Shown here piece by piece: positions 28,101 to 40,100 of a DNA stretch of 64,000 bases (within the stretch, counting starts at the first letter, position 1; the number at the start of each line of letters is the position of its first letter). Origin of the DNA: Apostichopus japonicus. Lineage: Eukaryota > Echinodermata > Holothuroidea > Aspidochirotida > Stichopodidae. The DNA lies in NCBI RefSeq assembly GCF_037975245.1, contig NC_092577.1, forward strand, positions 34,360,898 to 34,424,897, in the 5' to 3' direction. The notes beneath the pieces were generated by a model. That model did no database searches. It had not been told where the DNA came from and was given only the letters and a program-made list of their open reading frames with translations. The translations under genes were made by a program, and so were the position numbers.

Positions 28101-31100
28101 ATATTGTCATCAAGACAGTTGAGCTAGGCTGATGGTATCCCGCCCAGCACCCCCCCCCCCTTCCTGTCCATTCTCCTACAATCCAAACATCTTTGGACCT
28201 GAGAAACATCTCCCCAACGATATCGTTGAGTAGGCTCGATGGCTGATGATGCAAGATTTTAACATGAACTTCCCTTGCGGTAAAAAAAATGCCCTTCTTT
28301 GCCGCCTCTGACGAGTGACGTCATGTGGTGACAGATTCTTTAAATCTTCTGAGGGAATACTGTAATGTAAACACACCCGCCTCTCACACGCCACCGAGAT
28401 GAAAGGCTCTGTTTTTGTGGCTATATATCTGCCATTGCAGTTACCTCTATTAGAGCCCATGTAGTCATTTGAGGTATATTTACTACTTTTATGACTTCCA
28501 TCCAGTCGTAATTTTAATCCCACTGGAACATAATTCATATGCACCCTATGTTCGACATACTATACTGTACTTTTACTATAGCTGCAAGCATAGACCTACT
28601 GTACTGTATGAACTGTACACATGTGTGTGTATGTGGTAAATACATGAGAAAGTGTGATTTACTTCGTTCCCCACTTACCTGTCTCCCCACAACCTATGCA
28701 CCGCATTCTACCGTGTCTAGAATGCCCTGGTAATCTTTTAACACTGTACACCCTCACTGGCCCAAATGGCCTCCCTTCATTTTTCTACCCACAAAGTGTC
28801 TCAATGTGTTTTTCGGAGTTTGAAAAATTTTCGCGAAATTCGCCCGGATTACCTTGGATTTATACTCTAGAAGTTTCCTATCAGGACTTCTGCACTTCCA
28901 AGGATCTTTTCCAGCCTGATAAGTATCCTTTTCTTGTAGGGAAGGGTGTTTTTGGGGGCTGTTTTTAGTGTACACTCTCGCCCATGCGTTCGTTTTTTCT
29001 TACGTAACGTTTTTAGGGTAACAGGTAGTAGCTCTGCGAGACTACTTCGTTCGTTGCCTATACCGCCTTGTTTACGCGGATAGGCATATATTTTCGTATG
29101 TACATGTTTCAGCTTTTCTTACTTTAAAAGATAATATGTTTGCTTGTTTCATGTACCTTCGTTACTTCTTACGCTTTGGTGTGGGTTTTCCCCTTGTAGC
29201 GTAATTTGTAGCGTTGCCTATACCGCCTTGTTTACGCGGATAGGCATGTTTTTCCGTATGTACATGTGTTTCAGCTTTTCTTACTTAGCATAAGATGTTT
29301 TGCTTTCATGTACTTCGTTAATTTTTACGCTTTCAGTGTGGGTTTTCACTTTTGTAGCGTAGTTGTAGCCACGTTCCGATATCTCCTAACTAGTCGAGAT
29401 AGTCGGCTCGTTTCGTTGTTTTTCATGTTAAGACGGGAGTATCCTTGATTTCATATATTGTTGTATATTTTCATGTTTCCTCCAGTTGTTGCTACGTGCG
29501 CTCCCTGAGTCTCATGACTTGGGGTGTACCTCGTAGCCTTGTTCCCCCCTCCGCTGGTTCGCGGTTAGGGGGTTCTCTCCCTTATATACATGTTTCGTCC
29601 TTTTACAAGTTTTCAATGCATATATGTTTAGTTACGTTGCTTCCATATGTCGGAAGTGTTTCTCCTTGTAACGTATCTTGTATGCCGCGAACTCCTATCC
29701 AATACTAGGCGGTTCGATTACGTTGTTGTTGTTCTTGTTTGAACCTTCATATATTTGTACATATTTTCATGTTCTCCATGGGTTTCGCTACTCGTGCACC
29801 TCCTAAGTGTCGGGAGTTTTCACTTGGGGCGTATCTCGTAGCCTTGTTCCTCCCTTCCCGCTCTGTACGCGGATAGAGGGGTTCTCTCCCTTGTATACAT
29901 GCTTCGTCCTTTTCCTTCATGTATTCTAGTTACGTGTTCGCTTCTAAGTGTGGGAAGTTTTTCACTATTGTAGCGTACCTTGTAAGCCGCGAGCCTCTAG
30001 CGGGGCGCGTTGTTTTTGTCACGTAACTTTACTCTCTGTTAGCATACTCCCACCCTACTTCCTCCTTATAGTCGTTCCGTTTGATACGTTAGACTATTTG
30101 CCGTTAGTCTCTCCTTAACGTGGGTTTCTCAGACATGTCTCGAAGCCACCTTAAATGTGTGAACTGTTCCGAGACCTCTGTCTAGTCTGTTTTGTTTTCA
30201 CCAGACAGTGGCAGCACATCGACACCTGGCTAGCAGGCCGGGACAGGTTAGATCTATCACCGAACCCACAGTTCCCCTGGAGGGAATCGGAGGAGAGACA
30301 GGAGATGAAGAGGAAGTGAGAGAGTTGGTGGGAGTTGAGATGGAGAGAGGCCAGGAGAGGGCCGGAGAAGAGAGAGAGAGAGATGGAGATTTGCCACCCA
30401 AGGTGCCGGCGTTGTCCGGATGTACAACCAAGGGCTAGGGCAAGGGCAAGGCTCAAGGCCAACCAAAAGCCCATGTGAGAGAGAGAGAGATGCAGATTTG
30501 CCACCCAAGGTGCCGGCGTTGTCCGGATGTATCACCAAGGGCTAGGGCAAGGGCAAGGCTCAAGGCCAACCAAAAGCCCATGACAAAGACGGCCAGAGCG
30601 GACAGTCCGTCCGGGTCGCAGAGAGCGGCACCCGTTGTGGTGCGCGCAAAGAGAGGGGCTCCGGAGAGCCAGGGTCCGGCGAGACCTCAGAAGGAGCCCG
30701 GAACAGACGTTCCCCTCCGACCCAAGGAAGGCTAGGCTCAAGGCCAATAAAAAGCCCTTTAGAAGTTCCGACCGGAACGGACGGAATGTCCGGGTCGAGG
30801 AGAGTGGTACCCGGCATGGTACGCACACAGAGATAGGCTCCGGGAGCCCGAGTCCGGCGAGAGAGGCCGGAGGAGAGAGAGAGAGGAGAAAGAGATATTG
30901 CCCCCCAAGGTCCCGGCACCGTCCGGATTCTATGACCAAGGGGGAAGGCAAGGGCAAGGCTCAAGGCCAATAAATAGCCCATTTGAAATTCCGACCGGAA
31001 TGGACAGAATGTCCGGGTCGAGAGGAGTGGTACCCGGAGATGGGCTCCGGGGGCCCGGGTCCGACGAGACCACGGGTCCAGCGAGACCTCACAGGGAGTG

Positions 31101-34100
31101 CGGAACCGAGGTTCCACTCCGGATCCCAGGAGTCGGTCCCGGAGCCGGGAACCGATGAGTTCAACAACTGCTGGGCCCCCAGAACGGGGTAGTAAGGGCA
31201 AACGCCCAATCCGGAAGGAAAGCCGGCTGGAGCGAGGTCCCCACGGCAAACGGAGATATACTTATCCCCAGCCTCAAAGTTAATCCCGCCTCCAAGAGGG
31301 GGAAGAGTCTCTTTCATCAGGGGAGTGTTGCCCCCCGGAACTAGCAGCTTGAGCTGCGACGACAGGTTCGAATCAATTGCGGAAAGACACTGCAATCGCT
31401 ACACCATTTATTATTACACATCCCGAATGTGTGTTTAATGAGCACCAGCAGAAACCAGGACATGACATAGATTTCCTGTGCATTCATGGGTCATATTCTC
31501 CTCGCTAATTATATTTCTCTCTCGTTATAATTCATCGCCATATGTCTAGGTTTGAAACCTTGCTTGTTTTGTTGTTTAAAACACTGGTGGAACCCCCTCC
31601 AGAGCATGTTAAAAGGCGCAAACTGAAGCGATTCTAGTACAGTCTCGTTACTTAGTACCTTGGCAACCTGCCAAGAAGAGAACGTTCTCGAAGCTTGGCA
31701 AAGTGCCAGGAAAACGAAGCCTTCCAAGAGTCTTGGCAAACTGCCAAGACAATATTCCCGCGCTGTGTATTTGTTATGAGAGGAGGGGGGCCAAGCAGTC
31801 ACCTGGATTGACACGTGTAAGCTCAACGTTTGCTGCAACGAGCTGTCGACTACGTGAGCGATCCCATGGAATAAACCTCTCTCTCTATTTTTTGGGTGAA
31901 TTTCCAAGACAAACGCGTTAGTAGTAAGTTGGAAAAGGGGTAGGATAAAACCCCAACAAGAGGTACAAGCGCTAACGCGCTCCGAGCATACAGTATGCGC
32001 TTCGTGAATAATGTTCGATGTTCCGACATTTTAAGCACAGTTGCATTTCGTAGCACCTGATAGCCTAGTCGTGGCTATGCGCTAGGTGGTTTCAATAGGA
32101 AGTTGGATACTTCTACTGTACTACACTACGAAATGGACACGTCTCGACATGGAGAGATTTGAGGAGTAACGGGTACGTTATCATAACATTTATTACGTGT
32201 TTATTACGTTAAATGTGGTGTGGTAAAAACGTCGACATAACGTTTCTATGAGATATTAATGTTGTATTAATGTTATATTAATGTCTTAACGTAAATCGTT
32301 TTGAAATATGAGCCTGAAAACGTTTTCGGTGACTTACCTCTTACACCACTAATAACGTTGTCATAACAAAACACTACATGCTTAGTAACGCTTTTGTGTT
32401 TGCTGAGTAACTCCCCGGGCTCCGTTAAGCAGCCAGGGATTTATGAGGTGGATTTTCTACAAACCCACCCTCTCACCATCTTCACAGCCCCTGTTGGGAG
32501 TTTGTTTCTGATGAGTAGGTCTATAGCTCAGTTAGCTCAGGGTTAAAGCCTTTCAGTCATAAGGTCCCCGATTCAGGCCACCCCAAGATTAGTGTATGTT
32601 GTCCAGCTACAGAGTTGTTGACTTTTCATAATCATGGACGTTAAATTTGTATGTAAGAGACTGACTTCAGTCAGCTTGCAGCTTGGTTAAGCCAGTGAGG
32701 CTTCTTCTCATGTTCCTACTTGCAGGATGATCCTAAATACGTTCTTAAATACATACATATAATTGTAGGAGTCACATAAACAGTAGCATTGTAGCTTTGT
32801 TTAAGATTCTGATGAAGCAAACTATCCATTCAGTACTCAGTCTCATTTTTTGTAGCAGGGTAGCATTGTTTAAGATTCTGTACTCACTCAGGAGAGTGAG
32901 ATTCTGTACCTTCAGTACTCATTTTTAGAGAGTACTGTGGTCAAGTGGTGAAGGCAGTGGACTGGTGATCTAAGGCTTGCGGGTTTGAGTCCTGGCCGGA
33001 TCATTCAGTTGTTTCCTTGGGCAAGGCACTTTTTCGTCAGTGCAGCTTCCCATCCAGAAGATACTTGTCTCTATGCTTGACAGGTTTTCGTTGACCGGAG
33101 TAATATTGTTAGGCGCCTCAGGCATCATTATCTTTCAATAGGTCTACGCCTTTTCTTTCCCCAATATTATGATTAATATTTTTTAGCATGGAAAGAACCT
33201 CCATTAAACCTCCCTACAGGGTACAGCTTAGCATCATCAGGACATTCCTTTTCTTCAGAGTTTTCTGATTGCAACGGGTTGATAACTGAAGGAGTCATCA
33301 ACGGTACTGTGGTACTGAATCAGTACTGCGAGTGCGGCTGTCCTGCAAGCGCTAACAAGGTCACCAAGCAGGCCGCTGTCTTTGACTTCTTTAGCAGCAG
33401 ATACACAGGGTTGGGCTCTCTGGAGCCCTCCGGCGCCCAGGTACGGGGCTTTTGACTACCATCCTCTCAGACAACACGACGGTGGTAACATACTGTAGCT
33501 ACGTCAACAGACATGGTGGCTCCAGGTCAGAGAGATATTGCCGTCTGGCAAGGGAGACCCTCACCACAGCTACAGAGTCTGGCATGGCCCTACAAGTCTT
33601 TCAGATAGCCAGAAAGGAGAATGTGATGGCCGATGCTCTGCCCAGGGGACAGCTCCACCCTGACGAGTGGACCCTTTTGCAACGAACAGGAAGTAGGTTT
33701 TTCCACATGTTCAGCAGACCCCTGATAGACCTGATTGCGACACAGGGCAACAATGGGCTGCTCATCTTTGTTCAGGCGGCCCACCCGCAGGCCTTCCACA
33801 TAACGCCAGGTCCCTGTCGCGAAATGGACCGGAAGCTTACATCTTCCCCCTCTTGGCATGGTCAGCCATCATAGTGGCCCCGCTGACCCCGGTTCGGGCA
33901 AAAGTTATCCAGCTCCTAGCGGACGAGCCAGCGATCCTGCCGGACAAACCACAGTCGGTTGTCCCATAGACGGGGCGCTGGCTCACCCGGGCAGCAAGGG
34001 CCTACAATTAGGTGCCTGGAAATTGGTGTTTCCTTAGACAGAAAGGACTTTGGCCGCCAGAGTGAGAACAACCTTGGTACTTACGTTTTCTGCCTACGGA

Positions 34101-37100
34101 GATTCGGAGTATGCCGAACGAGACAGACTCTGCCTACCATGGCCTTTCTAACCTTGATCGCCGACTCCTTACCCACACTGTTCCAAAAAGGGAGGCAGGG
34201 TTTAGACGATCAAAAACTTTCGTTCGGCTGTTGCCGCCTTCCATCAGGGGCTTCCCCTACGGCTCCACGCCAGGCAGCAACGGCTCGCCTTGACTAAGGT
34301 GCCTTCAGTCCTACGGTTTGTGGGGTGCTGATAGTTCTCGACCCCTCCTTCTTCGCTAGAACCAGGTTTGGGCTCTCCTACCGGGAGACATCATCATCCC
34401 AGAGATCAAGACCTTCTCTTTGATCCCCGAGGACAGACTACAGTATGGTTTCCCATTAGGGCACTGAAGTGGTACCTCAACAGAACACAAGATCTCTTGG
34501 GTACTTCGACATCTCTGTTCTTCCTCCTTCGAGTGCCCCACTCAGCAGCCTGGGAGGATACCTTGTCCCGCTGTTTGGTGGAAGCCGTCCGCCCTCTGGC
34601 TACAGGTCCAGGCAGATCCATGGCTCACAACAGCAGGGGTTTCACTGCTTCTACAGCCCTGTTCGCAGGTTTTCCAATAGTGGACATCTGCAAGACGACG
34701 GCGTGGAAGACTCCAATCGCTTCGTCGCCTGCTACTTATCGGACATATCACAGGCCGATTTGGCTTTGGTCGCTCGATGATACGAGCTCCGGGGGTCCCA
34801 CCCCTCGGGCCTCCCACCATCGGACAGTGCCACTCGGTGCATAGGTTGTGGGGAGACAGGTAAGTGGGGAACGAAGTAAATATTATAAAACTTACTGGTT
34901 TATATATTTACGAGTGACCCACTTACCTGTCTCCATTTCCCGCCACCCTCCCCCGAGGGAGGTGGGACGCAGCCGGACGGGGGAGCGGTCGTTCGACCTG
35001 ACTCATGACTCCTCGCGTTTCGTCGATAGACATCGCCACCCCCTGGGTCGCCTGCGGCTACTTGTCTATCGGTGGGTGTTGTTTCCTTAGTTCGGTTTAC
35101 CAGGTTACTCTTTCCATCTAAGGTAGTATGGGCCTCGTCCCCTTGTTCAATTAGGCCTCTGGAAGTGTAGGGGGAGGCACGCCTACGGGGTGACGGAGGG
35201 CGGACCCCCACCCCGACTGTTCAGGGTGGGCTCCACCCTCCGCCTGGAGGCGTCAGCAGTCTTTGTTAGCGTTAGATTTTTCCTTCTCGGCGAGCTCGGC
35301 GGGTGGCAGGGTTTACCCGCCACCCTCCCCGAGGTCGCGTCAGGGGCCACTTTGTGGGAAAGTGGTCTCAAAATGAAGGAAGGCCATTTGGGCCAGTGAG
35401 GGTGTACAGTGTTAAAAGATTACCAGGGCATTCTAGACACGGTAGAATGCGGTGCATAGGTTGTGGGGAGACAGGTAAGTGGGTCACTCGTAAATATATA
35501 AACCAGTAAGTTTTATAATTTTGGGGGATGTATACATGGTCTTTGCAATTAAGCTAATCATGATGGGTTCTTAAGTCTCAAGGTAGATGGAAGTATGAAG
35601 GGATTAGCAAAGCACCAGTGCTGGTGCCAAAGTAGGAGATAGGATATGGCAAAGTGACGGTGTCAAAGGGATAAGACAGCAACAGTGACGGTGTAAAAGG
35701 GATAAGACAGCAACAGTGAGGGTGTCAGAGGGATAATATAGCACCAACACACATGGTAATATTCTTGCCCTGCACTCCCAATGACCTTCTCGTGACCTTC
35801 CCCTCGTCTTTCAAAATCTACCATTCACAGTACTCCCACAACCCATTTGCTGGGTGGGTTGAGAAGGCTGACTTATTATTACAATGCCCTTCATCTGGTA
35901 AAACCAAGATCTGTAGGAGGATGGCTGCTAGAGTTTTATCAGCACTTTGCAAACGTATCGAGTTATGTGGAACTTGCAGTATATATGTGTTGTAAAATAT
36001 ATCAGCGCATTTCCATTCGAATATATTCTTTGTCCAAGTTATATTTTGTACCTTCATTGGATTCTCTACTCACTTACCTGTCTCCTTACCACAACTGCAC
36101 TATTCGCTCTAGACCATTGGGTAACCTTTCAGCACTGTACATTAAATCGACCCTACTTAACTTAATTGGTGACCAGTCCTTGCATATCTCCCTACCACAT
36201 GTAAATTGCACTAGAGGATCTTTTGTGCACAGTTGTTTCTATATCTAGGAGACTAGGTCGATTTGTTGTTCATAGATATATCCCAACTATAGTTGAATTT
36301 TGGAATTATCTTCACTATATACCATATTTTTAATTTGGAGAATCATGGTGACCGAATATAAATGATTTAAGTAGCCCAACAAGGGTGGTTATATTTCGTA
36401 CATGTACAGTGGTTATGCATGCAGTACTTATGGTATGTTGTTGTTAGTTACATGTTTACCCATATCCACTCAACTAGCTGTTTCATCAGATATATAAATA
36501 CCACCAGCTTATATTTCTGAATTGAAGAGCTTTCTAGTACAGTACTACAGCCAATTAAGACCCTGTATAGCTGTACTCAGGTGAAACCGTACCTGCATCT
36601 AAGGCTCATGTTACTATCTTTGGACTGGTATATGTGTTGATTTTTGAACAATTTGTCTTTATGCTGGGAACAAAAGTTGACCGCTAGGAAGCAACAAGTT
36701 GATTAGGGTGAAGTACAAACTAAATGCTTTTTGGGTTGTCAGATTTGGGACTGAATGAGTTGTAGATAAGACAATAATAGTCATCTATGTATGTGCAGAC
36801 ATTTTACATGAAATTTGCTGTACATCCTGAATGGTAACTTAAACACCCATCCTTTTTCCCACCTTTTTGATTTTTAGTAACATGTAGCCGTTTCATGCAT
36901 GAGCCAATGTACCTCCGAACAGTCACACAGTGTAGTCAAGTACCTAGAAGGTTATGCCCCCTAGAAGGGGGCATAATGTACCATATATATGTTATCTCCC
37001 CTCCCTAGTCCCCGTGCTCCCTTTCTTAAGTTCTGCTGGCACAAAATCAACATATAAAGTCAATACATTCTTTGGCTGGAAGGTTCCCCCTTGACCTTGG

Positions 37101-40100
37101 ATCCCTCATCCAGGGTTGGCCGGTTTTTACCAGGAGGTTTTTCCCACCTATTAGTGGGAAAAAATGGGAAAAACCTCAAATTATATAGAATTCCTAAAAA
37201 TTCATGTGGAACTTGTGGAGGAGCATAGAAACTACAAGAAAATGGCATCTTATGGTAGGGGGTTGGGTTACTTCCAAAGAACAGCCATGATCTATAACTT
37301 TGTGAGTTTACCGATTAGACTAAATAATTCAAATAAATAATATATTGGATGCTCAAATCAACCAACTTTATTTTCCTATCGAGATGCATAATTCCATAAT
37401 CTAGAGAATGGACAAGTATCAAACTGTTGGTGCCTCCTAGGGCTATGGTTCGTCATATTATACATGTCACATTGTCTTGTTACATATATAATGCAACACC
37501 ATCACAAAAACATGGAAAGTGAGCAAACATATATAAACTCATGCATGAAGTTGTATAATAATTGGACCATGTTTGCATCAAGGTAAACAGTTGGGTTGTG
37601 TGAATGGTTCGATAGGGCCATTGTGCGTTTAATACTTTAATTGGGCCCATGTGCCTTACATAGTTTCAAAGCAGTTTCTATTGAGCCCCCTGGATTGAAG
37701 TTCACCTCAATAGACTGTTGCCTACTGTATTAATTGAATGAACTGTCTGAGCACATAATAGGCCTGAAGAATTTAGGAGGGGTGAGTGTCCCAGTGTAGA
37801 CCTATAATGGTTTGGGCAATAGGCAATGCATACTGCTAAAGAGATCGTGACAGAATAACTATACATGTGCAATATGAAAAATACTCTTTTTTCCACAAAA
37901 AGTAGAATTAGGTTGTGATAAAATAGCTCAAAATGAAGCTAAGAAACTCCCATATTCAATAACATATGCCTGTCATGAAACAATATCGTGCCTACAGATG
38001 ACCCTGCATATTACGGACAAGTAATAATAGTTTTCGAGACGGAGGCGGTTTTTACCGGTATTTACTAGTTTTTCCCGGTTTTTACCGCTTAGTGGGAAAA
38101 ACAGGTTTTTCCCGGGAAAATGCCAACCCTGCCCTCATCACCTACCTGGTTCCCTTTACCTTCCCTTGGCCTTCACCTTTATAGTCTGGCACTGCCTCCT
38201 AACTCTTGGGTCCACCAAAGTGAATAGCCTGATTAATCATTATAGCTGAATTGCCAAGAACAGTTCTACTTACTGTACATCAGTAGGACGCACACTGGCA
38301 CACCGTTATGGCGAGATCCTTGGTTAGAAGTTAAAGGCCTTATCAATGGTAATGCCAAGCAACAACAACAAAATTTCGGCCCCGACGAGAATTCACAATT
38401 ATACAAAGGCCGAGTTTTTACTTATTATATAATTTTTTTTTTACTTCTATATACAGGTGATCCATCGGGGAGACGTCTCAGCCGAAGCGCTGAAAACATC
38501 CTTAGTGGGTCCTCTAGGAAGGGCACCTCTGGCAGACCGGCTTCACCTCAAGTGTCCTCCAAACTTTCCCAAGGTAAGGCAATTATATCCTGTGAATCTC
38601 ATACATGTATACATGCATTTGTTGAATGAAGTCAAGTTAATACAGGCCAACTTCAGGCCTTCAGTACAACAGGTATATCATTCTCAAGTTGCAGATATAC
38701 AGTAGTGCGGTGTATATAATGCATAAAGGAATATACTGTACAGGGAATAACTTATCGCATCGCAAAATGCTATGCAATATGGTCAGATTGCTATACAATA
38801 AAATAATAATAATAAATGCAAATTTATATAGCTCCAATATCCAGAGGAAAACCAATGCTCAGTGGCGCTAGTGCTCAGGGAAGGCAGTCAAAAATAGATA
38901 TTAGTTTTGAGTCTGTTTTTGAAAATGTTAACGTTGGGTGCCGACTTGATGTGCAGTGGAAGTGAGTTCCAAAGAGTAGGAGCGGCATTCGAAAACGATC
39001 TTTGACCAAATGACTTGAGATTCCACTTTGGTACCATACAAGTGGAGAGATGGTTGTTCACAGTTGGTGAGATATAAAAATACCGAAATTTATTAATTTT
39101 AACAGGATTGGTCATTATGGAATAATTTGTGATGACAAATATATATATGGACCATCATCATGACATGCTTGAGTCTTCCTTGAAAGTTGATTAGTTCGTA
39201 GCCTATAGAGAATAATTTGACAGTTGTGTTTCTGATTTTTCAGTATTTTGTGTTGGTATTAAAGCTAAGATCAAGTGTACTGTAATTCATCAAAATTAAT
39301 AATTGATTTCAAATGTGGAAGTCTTAATTTCATCGTCTATAGAAAATTTAGAAAACAATACGGTCGGTCTGATGTATATAATGAGATCTCAAATAACTGC
39401 ATTCAAACTGAATCTATTTCAAACCTTGATGTCCAGCTGATCCCAGCTGAATGAAATCAGCTACCCAAAGGAGATTTCTGCTCAAATATGCCATGCTTCT
39501 TTACCTGATTTTCATTGATTAATTCGTTTTGAAATCTTAGATCTTCTTTATTTATGCTTGTTGAAATTGTAGATCTTCTTCATTTATGCTTGTAATTGTA
39601 GGCAATAAATTACTGCTCAACTTAATGGCTTTGAACTTCAGGTTGTAAAATACTGGCTCCTGTGTAAAACTGCCATACTGTACATCTTTGAGCTTGTACA
39701 GGGACCTGACCATTTTGCATTGATAGCATTTTGCTTGGCAGCACCGGATAATTATTCTATGAGTTGTCTTGTATGACCACGGCATACGGTATATGTGCCA
39801 ACTTTGACATTCAAGTCTGCAGTAGTAACAAAGGTCACCACCATCAGCCTCCTTTTATTTCATGAGCTCCCCAGTAATGTATCATCAGTTTCCAAAGAAA
39901 ATATCTCACTTTGTACATGTATGGGAAACTCTGTGAATGGCAAAACTGACTAGAAAATCATTAATGCCATAGCCAGTCTAGGTAAACATGTAATGTCATA
40001 GACCTGTGGGGGCATGTCATCTGTGAGTCATAAAACAATACTGCGGGTAATTTGTTTTATGATGAATAGGGCTGTGGTGCTCCAGCTTGTTAACTAATTA

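Larger units (their letters stand above)
31430..33200. other. Foreign segment replacing the DIRS reverse-transcriptase region
   Basis: No RT motifs were seen in any frame. It holds three NFI-type palindromes (31,660-31,747), an AATAAA followed by a CT-rich run (31,870-31,890) that could be LTR-like, an AACGTT/TTAATG-rich patch (32,170-32,330) and two SINEs. The 132-codon minus ORF at 31,509-31,907 overlaps the palindromes and is unrecognised. Confidence 0.55.
28658..35519 (+). mobile_element. DIRS1-like tyrosine-recombinase retrotransposon, defective
   Basis: About 6.9 kb. It shows the DIRS diagnostic layout: inverted terminal repeats (28,670-28,783 and 35,370-35,483) and an internal complementary region (34,835-34,934). 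The first part of that region complements the left outer end and the second part the right outer end. In order it carries a repeated 5' region (29,053-30,134), gag-like remains, RNase H remains and tyrosine-recombinase remains. A stretch of about 1.8 kb (about 31,430-33,200) that should hold reverse transcriptase is foreign DNA with two SINEs. Frames are broken, so it is not autonomous. The ITRs differ at about one position in 114, which suggests fairly recent replication. Confidence 0.9.

Noticed and set aside
28176-28544. 122-codon minus ORF in a CpG-richer patch
   Set aside because: No recognisable domain and no flanking exons in phase found. Left unannotated rather than guessed.
30151-31395. 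Several overlapping minus-strand ORFs (up to 229 codons)
   Set aside because: GC-rich gag-like region of the DIRS element read backwards. The element's other domains and its termini orient it on the plus strand.
31741-31925. Possible solo LTR (AATAAA followed by a CT run)
   Set aside because: No terminal TG...CA pair, target duplication or primer-binding site could be shown.
34356-35371. Minus-strand ORFs in the recombinase/ITR area
   Set aside because: Shadows of the plus-strand recombinase remains and GC-rich flank, with no recognisable motifs.
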